Shown here piece by piece: positions 1-5,503 of a DNA stretch of 7,525 nt. The position numbers were made by a program, and so were the translations under genes. The stretch comes from Acidobacteriota bacterium (GTDB lineage: Bacteria > Acidobacteriota > Polarisedimenticolia > J045), in contig JAJRXN010000138.1 of assembly GCA_024276295.1 (NCBI GenBank), positions 1 to 7,525 on the forward strand, in the 5' to 3' direction. The notes under the pieces were generated by a model. The model did not search any database, was not told where the DNA came from, and was given only the letters and a program-made list of their open reading frames with translations. Every line of letters begins with the position of its first letter. The first letter of the stretch is position 1.

Positions 1-1566
1 CCCGGTCCGCAGGGCCGGCGCCAGTCGATGCGCCTGCTGCTCTCCGATCTGCAGGCCCGCTTCGCCTGGATCGATCCCGAACTGCTCGCGATACCGCCCG
101 AAAAGCTGTCCCGTTTCTTCGAGCAGGAGCCGCAGCTCGCGCCGTACCGCCGCTATGTCGAGCGGCTCGAAAAGCGCCGGCCCCACGTCCTCTCGCCGGA
201 GATCGAGGAGATCCTCGGCCAGGCCGGCCGCCTGCGCGGCGACGGCGCGACGATCGGCGGCCTGCTGCGCAACGCCGAGATCCCGTGGCCGACGATCACG
301 CTCTCGACCGGCGAGGAGCTGCTCGTCGACGTCAACGGCTACTCGAAGGGCCGCACGTCACCGATCCGCGCGGACCGGATCGCGACGTACAAGGCATTCT
401 ACGACACGCTCTCGCGCTTTTCGGGCAGCCTGGCCGCCACGCTGGCCGCGTCCGTCAACGAACACGTGTTCGACATGCGCGTCCGCCACTACGGCTCCTC
501 GCTCGAGGCCTCGCTCGCCGCGAACGAGGTCGACCCCGCCGTCTACCGGATGCTCGTCGACGAGGTCAACGCCGGCCTGCCGACCCTCCACCGTTATCTC
601 CGGCTCCGGGCCCGGATGCTCGGCCTCGACGACCTGCGCTACCACGACATGTATCCGCCGCTGGTCCCGCAGATCTCGGCCGCCTATCCGTGGGAGAAAT
701 CCAAGCAGCTCGTGCTCCAGGCGCTGGCGCCGCTCGGTCGCGACTACGTCGAGACGTTCGGCGGCGTGCTCGACGCCGGCTGGGTCGACGTGTTTCCGAA
801 GCCGGGCAAGCGTTCGGGGGCCTACGTGTCGGACATCGTGTACGACGTCCACCCCTACATGCTGCTCAACCACATCGACGACTACAACAGCATGTCGACG
901 CTGGCCCACGAGGGCGGACACCTGATGCACTCGGTCTTCAGCCAGCGCAGCCAGCCCTACCCGATGGCGGACTACGTGATCTTCGTCGCCGAGGTCGCCT
1001 CCACCGTCAACGAGGTGCTCCTGTTCGAGGATCTGCTGTCACGCGCGACGACCGACGAGGAGCGCCTGGCTCTGCTCGGCCATTTCCTCGAGGGGATGCG
1101 GCAGACCGTCTACCGGCAGACCCAGTTCGCCGAGTTCGAACTGGCGATCCACGAGATGGCCGAACGCGGCGAGCCGCTGACGGCCGAGACGCTGGGCGCG
1201 CTCTACGGCGATCTGCTGCGCCGCTACTACGGCGAGGAACAGGGCGTGACGAAGATCGACGACCTGTACCAGGTCGAGTGGGCGTTCATTCCGCACTTCC
1301 ACTACAACTTCTACGTCTACCAGTACGCTACCAGCTACGTGGCCGCGGTGGCCCTGGCGAAGAAGATCCTCGCGGGTGAACCGGGAGCCGTCGAGCGCTA
1401 CCTCGAGTTCCTCTCGTCCGGATCTTCCAGACCGCCGGTCGAGCTGCTGCAGCGCGCCGGCGTGGACATGACGCGCCCCGAACCGATCCGCGCCGCCGTG
1501 AGCTACATGGACGGCGTGATCGACCGGATCGAGCAGATCCTCTCGCGGTCGGAGCCGAAGAACTAG
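1..1566 (+). CDS. pepF: Oligoendopeptidase F-type M3B metallopeptidase, 5'-truncated by window edge
   Basis: Zinc metallopeptidase that probably cleaves short peptides in the cytoplasm. The frame is open from base 1, with no stop before the ATG at 28, and the first visible residues already match the helical domain that lies well inside M3B proteins. The true start is therefore probably off the left edge, and 28 is an internal Met. About 521 codons are present against a usual length near 600 aa. Counting from Met28: zinc motif HEGGH at residues 294-298; third ligand Glu322 in AEVASTVNE; and the substrate-binding stretch IPHFHYNFYVYQYATS near residues 420-435, typical of PepF-like enzymes with its His and Tyr residues. 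The C-terminal part with SGSSRPPVELLQRAGVD is also family-typical. All expected active-site elements are intact. A GC hairpin follows the stop. Family assignment is firm; the exact substrate and the label PepF (versus another M3B clade) are inferred. Confidence 0.93.
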   Translation, partial: PGPQGRRQSMRLLLSDLQARFAWIDPELLAIPPEKLSRFFEQEPQLAPYRRYVERLEKRRPHVLSPEIEEILGQAGRLRGDGATIGGLLRNAEIPWPTITLSTGEELLVDVNGYSKGRTSPIRADRIATYKAFYDTLSRFSGSLAATLAASVNEHVFDMRVRHYGSSLEASLAANEVDPAVYRMLVDEVNAGLPTLHRYLRLRARMLGLDDLRYHDMYPPLVPQISAAYPWEKSKQLVLQALAPLGRDYVETFGGVLDAGWVDVFPKPGKRSGAYVSDIVYDVHPYMLLNHIDDYNSMSTLAHEGGHLMHSVFSQRSQPYPMADYVIFVAEVASTVNEVLLFEDLLSRATTDEERLALLGHFLEGMRQTVYRQTQFAEFELAIHEMAERGEPLTAETLGALYGDLLRRYYGEEQGVTKIDDLYQVEWAFIPHFHYNFYVYQYATSYVAAVALAKKILAGEPGAVERYLEFLSSGSSRPPVELLQRAGVDMTRPEPIRAAVSYMDGVIDRIEQILSRSEPKN

Positions 1567-1570
1567 CCCG

Positions 1571-1603
1571 AAGCCCCCCGTCGCCGGACGCGGCGGCGGG
1601 CTT
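1571..1603 (+). terminator. GC-rich hairpin after the peptidase gene, probable terminator
   Basis: Bases 1577-1586 (CCCGTCGCCG) pair with 1591-1600 (CGGCGGCGGG) in an uninterrupted 10-bp stem containing one G:U wobble, closed by the loop GACG. AAG at 1571-1573 can pair with CTT at 1601-1603 across a three-base bulge. The stem begins 10 bases after the peptidase stop. The downstream tract (CTTGCCTTGCC) has few consecutive T residues, so intrinsic termination may be inefficient; it could instead be an mRNA 3'-end stabiliser. The structure is seen in the sequence; its role is inferred. Confidence 0.5.
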
Positions 1604-1648
1604 GCCTTGCCTCGGCGCGCGGTCGAAGATGCGGGCGGCCGATGCCGC

Positions 1649-1652
1649 GGAG
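1649..1652 (+). promoter_or_regulatory. Ribosome binding site of metG
   Basis: GGAG lies 8 bases upstream of the ATG at 1661. It supports that start over the in-frame TTG at 1607, whose extra 18 residues do not resemble any MetRS N-terminus, whereas MERFYITTPIYYVN from 1661 does. Confidence 0.65.
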
Positions 1653-1660
1653 CACCCCCC

Positions 1661-3583
1661 ATGGAACGGTTCTACATCACGACCCCGATCTACTACGTCA
1701 ACGACCGGCCCCACATCGGTCACGCGTACGCGACGATCCTTGCCGACGTGCTGGCCCGCTATCACCGGCTGCTCGGCATTCCGGTCCACTTCCTGACCGG
1801 CACCGACGAGCACGGACAGAAAGTCTGGGAGGCGGCGCAGCTCGCCGGAATCCCCCCGCAGGCGCAGTGCGACCGGACCGTCGTGCGCTTCCAGCAGCTC
1901 TGGGAGCAGCTCGCGATCACCCACGACGACTTCATCCGCACGACGGAACCGCGGCACACGGCGGTCGTGCAGGAGATCCTGGCCGAGCTGCACGAACGCG
2001 ACGAGATCTACAGCGCGGAGTACGAGGGCTGGTACTCGGTGTCCGAGGAGCGGTTCTACACCGAAAAGGAACTCGTCGATGGGCGCAGCCCCGAAGGCAA
2101 GCCGGTCCAGCGGATCCGGGAGACGAACTACTTCTTCCGCATGAGCCGCTACCAGCAGTGGCTGATCGACTACATCGAATCGCACCCGGAGTTCATCCAG
2201 CCCGAGCAACGCCGCAACGAGACGCTCGGCTTCCTGCGCCAGCCGCTCGGCGACCTGTGCATCTCCCGCCCCCGCTCGCGCATGCCGTGGGGCATCGAAC
2301 TGCCGTTCGACCGCGACTACGTCTGCTACGTCTGGTTCGACGCACTGGTCAACTACATCTCGGCCGTCGGCTACCGTCGTGACGAGGAGACGTTCCGGCG
2401 CTGGTGGCCGGCCGACTGCCACCTGATCGGCAAGGACATCTTGACGACGCACACCGTCTACTGGCCGACGATGCTCCACGCCATGGGCCTCGAGATGCCC
2501 CGGACGATCTTCGCGCACGGATGGTGGCTGTCCGGCGGATCGAAGATGTCCAAGTCGACCGGCAACGTCACCGATCCGATCGAGATGGCCGACCGTCACG
2601 GCGTCGACGCCCTGCGCTACTACCTGATGGCGGACATGACCCTCGGCCAGGACGCGGTGTTCACCGAGGAAGGCTTCGCGCTGCGCTACAACGCCGACCT
2701 GGCCAACGATCTCGGCAACCTCGCCAGCCGCGTGCTCCGGCTGGTCGAACGCCACCGGGACGGCCGCATCCCGCACCCCGACGAAACCGCCGCCGGCCCG
2801 GCCGAGGAGACCCTGCGGCGGGCCGTGCTCGCCGCCGTCGGGGAGATGGAGCGGCGCCTGCGGGCGATGCAGATCGACCGCGGGCTGGCCGCGGTGATCG
2901 GCGCCGTGCGCGAGACCAACCGCTACGTCGACCAGTCGGCTCCCTGGACCCTGGCGAAGGAGGGCGCGACGACCCGGCTGGCGACGGTGCTCTACCACGC
3001 CTGCGAGGCGCTTCGGATCGTCTCCGGGCTGCTGTTCCCCGTGATGCCGGGCAAGATGGCCGAGTTGCGCGCGTCCCTCGGCCTGACCGGAGAGGAGATC
3101 GCGCCACGACTCGAGAGGCTGCGCGTCTGGGGCGAACTCGAACCGGGCCGCCCCGCCTCCGCGCCGCCGTCGCTGTTCCCGCGCATCGATCGGCGGGCGC
3201 ACGACACGGCGGCCCGCGGCGCCGCCCGGCGCCCGGCGGCGAAGAAGGCGAAGACCGAGGGCCTGATCAGCTTCCAGGAGTTCTCCCGGCTGGCCCTGCG
3301 TACCGCCCGCGTGCTCGAGGCGGAACCGGTGGCCGGGGCCGACCGGCTGCTGAAGCTCACGGTCGATCTCGGCGACGAGCGCCGGCAGATCGTCGCCGGC
3401 ATCGCGCCCGCCTATGCTCCGGACGACCTCGTCGGCCGGACCGTCGTCGTCGTCGCCAATCTCGAGCCGGCGACGATCCGCGGCGTGCGCTCAGAGGGGA
3501 TGCTGCTCGCGGCCCGGCAGGGCGACCGGCTCGGCATCGTCACCGTCGCGGGGGACGTCGCCCCCGGCAGCGCGGTCGGCTGA
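1661..3583 (+). CDS. metG: Methionyl-tRNA synthetase (MetRS) with C-terminal tRNA-binding domain
   Basis: Class I aminoacyl-tRNA synthetase charging tRNA-Met with methionine in the cytoplasm; 640 aa, the normal length for the form carrying a C-terminal extension. Residues: N-terminal strand MERFYITTPIYYVN; HIGH signature at 18-21; TGTDEHG at 46-52; connective-peptide domain around 115-215; YVWFDALVNYISA at 223-235; KMSKS at 295-299; anticodon-binding helical domain roughly 320-510, including NRYVDQSAPW; a basic Ala/Lys linker; then a Trbp111-like OB fold at about 535-640 (VAGIAPAY, VVVANLEPATIRGVRSEGML), which raises tRNA affinity. The knuckle that holds Zn-binding cysteines in many MetRS enzymes reads WYSVSEERFYTEKELVDGRS and has no cysteine, like the Bacillus-type enzyme as I recall it, so this is probably a zinc-free subtype. 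The start at 1661 is set by homology and by GGAG at 1649. The stop overlaps the next start by one base (TGATG). Confidence 0.97.
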   Translation: MERFYITTPIYYVNDRPHIGHAYATILADVLARYHRLLGIPVHFLTGTDEHGQKVWEAAQLAGIPPQAQCDRTVVRFQQLWEQLAITHDDFIRTTEPRHTAVVQEILAELHERDEIYSAEYEGWYSVSEERFYTEKELVDGRSPEGKPVQRIRETNYFFRMSRYQQWLIDYIESHPEFIQPEQRRNETLGFLRQPLGDLCISRPRSRMPWGIELPFDRDYVCYVWFDALVNYISAVGYRRDEETFRRWWPADCHLIGKDILTTHTVYWPTMLHAMGLEMPRTIFAHGWWLSGGSKMSKSTGNVTDPIEMADRHGVDALRYYLMADMTLGQDAVFTEEGFALRYNADLANDLGNLASRVLRLVERHRDGRIPHPDETAAGPAEETLRRAVLAAVGEMERRLRAMQIDRGLAAVIGAVRETNRYVDQSAPWTLAKEGATTRLATVLYHACEALRIVSGLLFPVMPGKMAELRASLGLTGEEIAPRLERLRVWGELEPGRPASAPPSLFPRIDRRAHDTAARGAARRPAAKKAKTEGLISFQEFSRLALRTARVLEAEPVAGADRLLKLTVDLGDERRQIVAGIAPAYAPDDLVGRTVVVVANLEPATIRGVRSEGMLLAARQGDRLGIVTVAGDVAPGSAVG

Positions 3584-4272
3584 TGGCGGCGCTTTCCGAC
3601 ATCGCCCGGGGGGCGATCCGCGCGAGTCCGGTCTTCTCGCGCCTGTCGGACGACGATCTCGTGGCGCTCGAGCGTGCCTCCGAAGAGCAGACGTTCCGCC
3701 GCGAGGCGATCGTCTTCCGGCAGGGCGATCCGAGCCGCGGCTTCTATCTCGTCGCCGAAGGCATGGTCAAGATCGTCCGCGAGGCGCCCGACGGGCGCGA
3801 GGTGCTGCTGCATCTGATCGGCCCGTTCGACAACTTCGCGGAAGTCTCCCTGTTCGAGGGCAGCGAGTACCCGGCGACGGCGATCTGCGTCGAGGAGACC
3901 CGCCTCGTGCTGTTCCGGCGCGACGAGTTCCTGCGGCTGCTGGCCTCGCGGCCGGGCTTTTCGCTCGGGCTGTTCGCGGGGATGTCGGTCTGGCTCAAGC
4001 GGCTCGTCGAACGGATCGAGGCGCTTTCCGTCTCCGAGGCCCCCCGGCGCCTCGCGCGCTTCCTGCTCGACCTCAAGCTGCGGCGCGACGAGCAGGGCGG
4101 CTACGTCGAGCTGCCCGCGCGCAAGTACCTGATCGCCGGCCAGCTCGGCATGACGGCCCCGACGTTCTCGCGCTGCCTGGCACGGCTCGAGGAAAGCGGC
4201 CTGATCCGTACGGCCGGGCAGCGGATCTACGTGCTCGACCCCGACCGGCTCGAGGAACTCGGCGGCCCCTGA
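3583..4272 (+). CDS. Crp/Fnr-superfamily transcriptional regulator, DNR-like
   Basis: Predicted dimeric DNA-binding regulator, 229 aa, the usual size. Residues 15-125 form the cyclic-nucleotide-binding-type beta-roll (IVFRQGDPSRGFYLVAEGMVKI, then EVLLHLIGPFDNFAEVSLF). A long dimerisation helix covers about 127-148, and a winged helix-turn-helix covers 178-216 with recognition helix TAPTFSRCLARLEESGLI. There is no N-terminal cysteine cluster (only Cys102 and Cys198), so it is not an oxygen-sensing [4Fe-4S] FNR. The site matching the Arg-Ser pair that binds cAMP phosphate in CRP reads Tyr-Pro (96-97), arguing against CRP-like cAMP binding. The FAEVSLFEGSEYPATA and KYLIAGQLGMTAPTFSR stretches most resemble DNR-type nitric-oxide/haem regulators, which is recollection-based. 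The Glu usually found in the recognition helix is Pro193. ATG overlaps the metG stop with no clear Shine-Dalgarno, suggesting coupled translation. Ligand and targets are unknown. Confidence 0.9.
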   Translation: MAALSDIARGAIRASPVFSRLSDDDLVALERASEEQTFRREAIVFRQGDPSRGFYLVAEGMVKIVREAPDGREVLLHLIGPFDNFAEVSLFEGSEYPATAICVEETRLVLFRRDEFLRLLASRPGFSLGLFAGMSVWLKRLVERIEALSVSEAPRRLARFLLDLKLRRDEQGGYVELPARKYLIAGQLGMTAPTFSRCLARLEESGLIRTAGQRIYVLDPDRLEELGGP

Positions 4273-4287
4273 GCGCCCCGGGGCGCT
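4272..4287. repeat. Perfect 16-bp GC palindrome at the regulator stop codon
   Basis: AGCGCCCCGGGGCGCT is a perfect inverted repeat starting on the last base of the regulator's TGA and ending on the first T of the FNR-like box. As RNA it would form a stem with almost no loop unless the central pairs open. Only two T residues follow, so it is a poor intrinsic terminator. It might act as a weak terminator between the metG-regulator pair and the ferredoxin gene, or as a protein-binding palindrome. The symmetry is seen directly; the function is unknown. Confidence 0.4.
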
Positions 4288-4300
4288 TGACGCCGAGCAA
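4287..4300 (+). promoter_or_regulatory. Candidate FNR/DNR-type operator (TTGAC-N4-AGCAA)
   Basis: TTGACGCCGAGCAA matches the FNR/DNR consensus TTGAT-N4-ATCAA at 8 of 10 specified positions with exactly the right 4-base spacer. Its centre (4293.5) lies 29.5 bases before the first base of a TACGCT -10 hexamer at 4323-4328, which puts the centre at -41.5 for a start at 4335. That is the class II FNR-activated geometry. It lies directly upstream of a ferredoxin-like membrane protein gene and directly downstream of a Crp/Fnr gene. The match and spacing are seen; regulation is inferred. Confidence 0.5.
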
Positions 4301-4322
4301 GGCCACCCGCCGGGCCGCCGGT

Positions 4323-4328
4323 TACGCT
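4323..4328 (+). promoter_or_regulatory. Candidate -10 element of the ferredoxin-gene promoter
   Basis: TACGCT keeps the conserved first T, second A and last T of the sigma-70 -10 hexamer. No TTGACA-like -35 is correctly spaced, as expected if an FNR-family activator bound at 4287-4300 substitutes for it. Predicted start about 4335, giving a 25-base leader that contains the ribosome binding site. Confidence 0.4.
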
Positions 4329-4344
4329 CTTCTTCCCGGCCCCC

Positions 4345-4350
4345 GAGGAG
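4345..4350 (+). promoter_or_regulatory. Ribosome binding site of the NapH-like gene
   Basis: GAGGAG ends 9 bases before the ATG at 4360. It is the strongest Shine-Dalgarno sequence in the window and supports this start. Confidence 0.65.
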
Positions 4351-4359
4351 AGCGACATC

Positions 4360-5460
4360 ATGAGCGAGACCGGCGTCGCCGACCGTTCGCGGAGCACGAC
4401 CCCGGCGCGGCTCCCGGCTCTCGAGCCGCTGCGCGCCACGGCGGCGCTGCTCGACCGGCGGATTCCCGAGCACGGCGTCTTCCGCGAGTTCGTCGCCCGC
4501 CGCGCGGTGCAGGGCTTCTTCGCCCTCGTGTGCCTCGTGATCGGTTTCCAGTTCGCGCGCTTCGTCGACGCGATCTCTCGCCCCGACGTTCCGGTTCCCG
4601 TGCGTCCTCCGGGGGCCGAGGCGTTTCTGCCGATCTCGGGGCTGATGGGGCTGTTCGACTGGGTCTACCAGGGAGCGATCAACGTCATTCATCCGGCGGC
4701 GACGATCCTGCTGCTGATCTTCCTCGCGATGGCGTTCCTGCTGCGCAAGGCGTTCTGCTCGTGGGTCTGTCCGGTCGGGCTGATCTCGGACGAACTCGCC
4801 CGCCTCGGACGCTTCGTCTTCGGCCGAACCTTCCGCCCGTGGTGGCCGATCGACTTCGTCCTGCGCGGCCTGAAGTACCTCCTGCTCTTCTTCTTCGTCC
4901 AGGCCATCGTGAGGATGACGCCCGACGCCCTCTCGGCGTGGATCTACGGCAACTACAACCGCGTCACCGACATCAAGATGTACCTGTTCTTCGCCGACCT
5001 GAGCTGGCTTGCCGCGACGGTGCTCGCGGCACTGGCGCTGGGCTCGGTGCTGATCCGCGGGTTCTGGTGCCGCTATCTCTGTCCGTACGGCGCGCTGCTC
5101 GGGCTCTTCTCGTGGATCTCGCCGACCCGCATCCATCGCCACGATGACGCCTGCACCCAGTGCGGCTACTGCGACCGCGTCTGTCCGTCACGCCTGCCCG
5201 TCTCGCGCAAGGCGGTGATCCGCAGCGTCGAGTGCACCGGCTGCCTCGACTGCGTGGCGAGCTGTCCGCATCCCGGCGCTCTCGACGTCCGTTTCGCCGG
5301 CCGACCGCTCCGCCCCGCGGTGTTCGCCGCCGTGCTGATGGCGCTGTTCCTGGTCGGGTGGTCGGGGGCCCGCGTGTTCAATGTCTGGCACAACGAGATC
5401 CCGGCGGCGGAATACCGCTGGCACATGCAGCGCCTCGACGAGTACGCTCACCCGCGCTGA
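4360..5460 (+). CDS. NapH/NosR-like membrane-bound 4Fe-4S ferredoxin-type protein
   Basis: Predicted inner-membrane electron-transfer protein of 366 aa. About five hydrophobic segments are visible: roughly 48-68, 112-128, 168-185, 212-233 and 318-335. Two CxxxCP motifs typical of the NapH/NosR/CcoG group (Fer4_5 type) occur at Cys133/Cys137 (CSWVCPVG) and Cys237/Cys241 (CRYLCPYGALLG). Then come two classical CxxCxxCxxxCP ferredoxin motifs, Cys265/268/271/275 and Cys292/295/298/302, each expected to bind one [4Fe-4S] cluster. The CRYLCPYG form resembles NapH or stand-alone relatives more than CcoG. There is no N-terminal FMN-binding domain as in full-length NosR and no haem-binding CxxCH. The C-terminus (HNEIPAAEYRWHMQRLDEYAHPR) is a short tail on the far side of the last helix. 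In quinol-linked systems such proteins pass electrons between the membrane and a partner, but no NapG, reductase or other partner is present here. An apparent FNR-type promoter precedes it. Family firm, physiological role unknown. Confidence 0.88.
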   Translation: MSETGVADRSRSTTPARLPALEPLRATAALLDRRIPEHGVFREFVARRAVQGFFALVCLVIGFQFARFVDAISRPDVPVPVRPPGAEAFLPISGLMGLFDWVYQGAINVIHPAATILLLIFLAMAFLLRKAFCSWVCPVGLISDELARLGRFVFGRTFRPWWPIDFVLRGLKYLLLFFFVQAIVRMTPDALSAWIYGNYNRVTDIKMYLFFADLSWLAATVLAALALGSVLIRGFWCRYLCPYGALLGLFSWISPTRIHRHDDACTQCGYCDRVCPSRLPVSRKAVIRSVECTGCLDCVASCPHPGALDVRFAGRPLRPAVFAAVLMALFLVGWSGARVFNVWHNEIPAAEYRWHMQRLDEYAHPR

Positions 5461-5489
5461 TCTCCGGCCCGACGAGCGAAGCGCTGATG

Positions 5490-5495
5490 CATAAT
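5490..5495 (+). promoter_or_regulatory. Candidate -10 element giving a leaderless transporter mRNA
   Basis: CATAAT matches the -10 consensus TATAAT at five of six bases and sits in one of the few AT-rich spots of the window. Transcription from it would start about 5502-5504, at or next to the ATG at 5504. There is no recognisable Shine-Dalgarno before that ATG. No good -35 is seen at normal spacing, so activity is uncertain. Confidence 0.35.
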
Positions 5496-5503
5496 CGCGG
5501 CCG

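Noticed and set aside
1602..1630. Possible metG promoter (TTGCCT with GAAGAT, 17-base spacing)
   Set aside because: The -10 matches consensus at only three of six bases, and the -35 overlaps the end of the terminator-like hairpin. Too weak to list as a feature.
1607..1660. In-frame TTG as an 18-residue longer metG start
   Set aside because: The extra residues do not resemble MetRS, while the ATG at 1661 has GGAG 8 bases upstream and begins the canonical N-terminal strand.
1328..3202. Long antisense open frame (624 codons) opposite the peptidase end and metG
   Set aside because: It lies over convincing conserved genes on the + strand, is rich in Arg/Ala/Gly/Asp/His as expected for a GC-rich antisense shadow, and shows no recognisable motif.
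2404..3582. Frame extending the regulator 393 codons upstream through metG
   Set aside because: The upstream part is Arg/Pro-rich shadow sequence of metG. The regulator's homology begins just after the ATG at 3583, which overlaps the metG stop.
3412..5142. Long antisense open frame (576 codons) opposite the metG end, the regulator and the NapH-like gene
   Set aside because: It spans three well-supported genes and an intergenic promoter region; its Glu/Arg/Gln-rich composition reflects third-position GC bias, not a protein family.
5484..5500. Second FNR-like box (CTGAT followed by ATCGC) upstream of the transporter
   Set aside because: The left arm fits at four of five bases, but the right arm is poor and the spacing is 5 rather than 4 bases.
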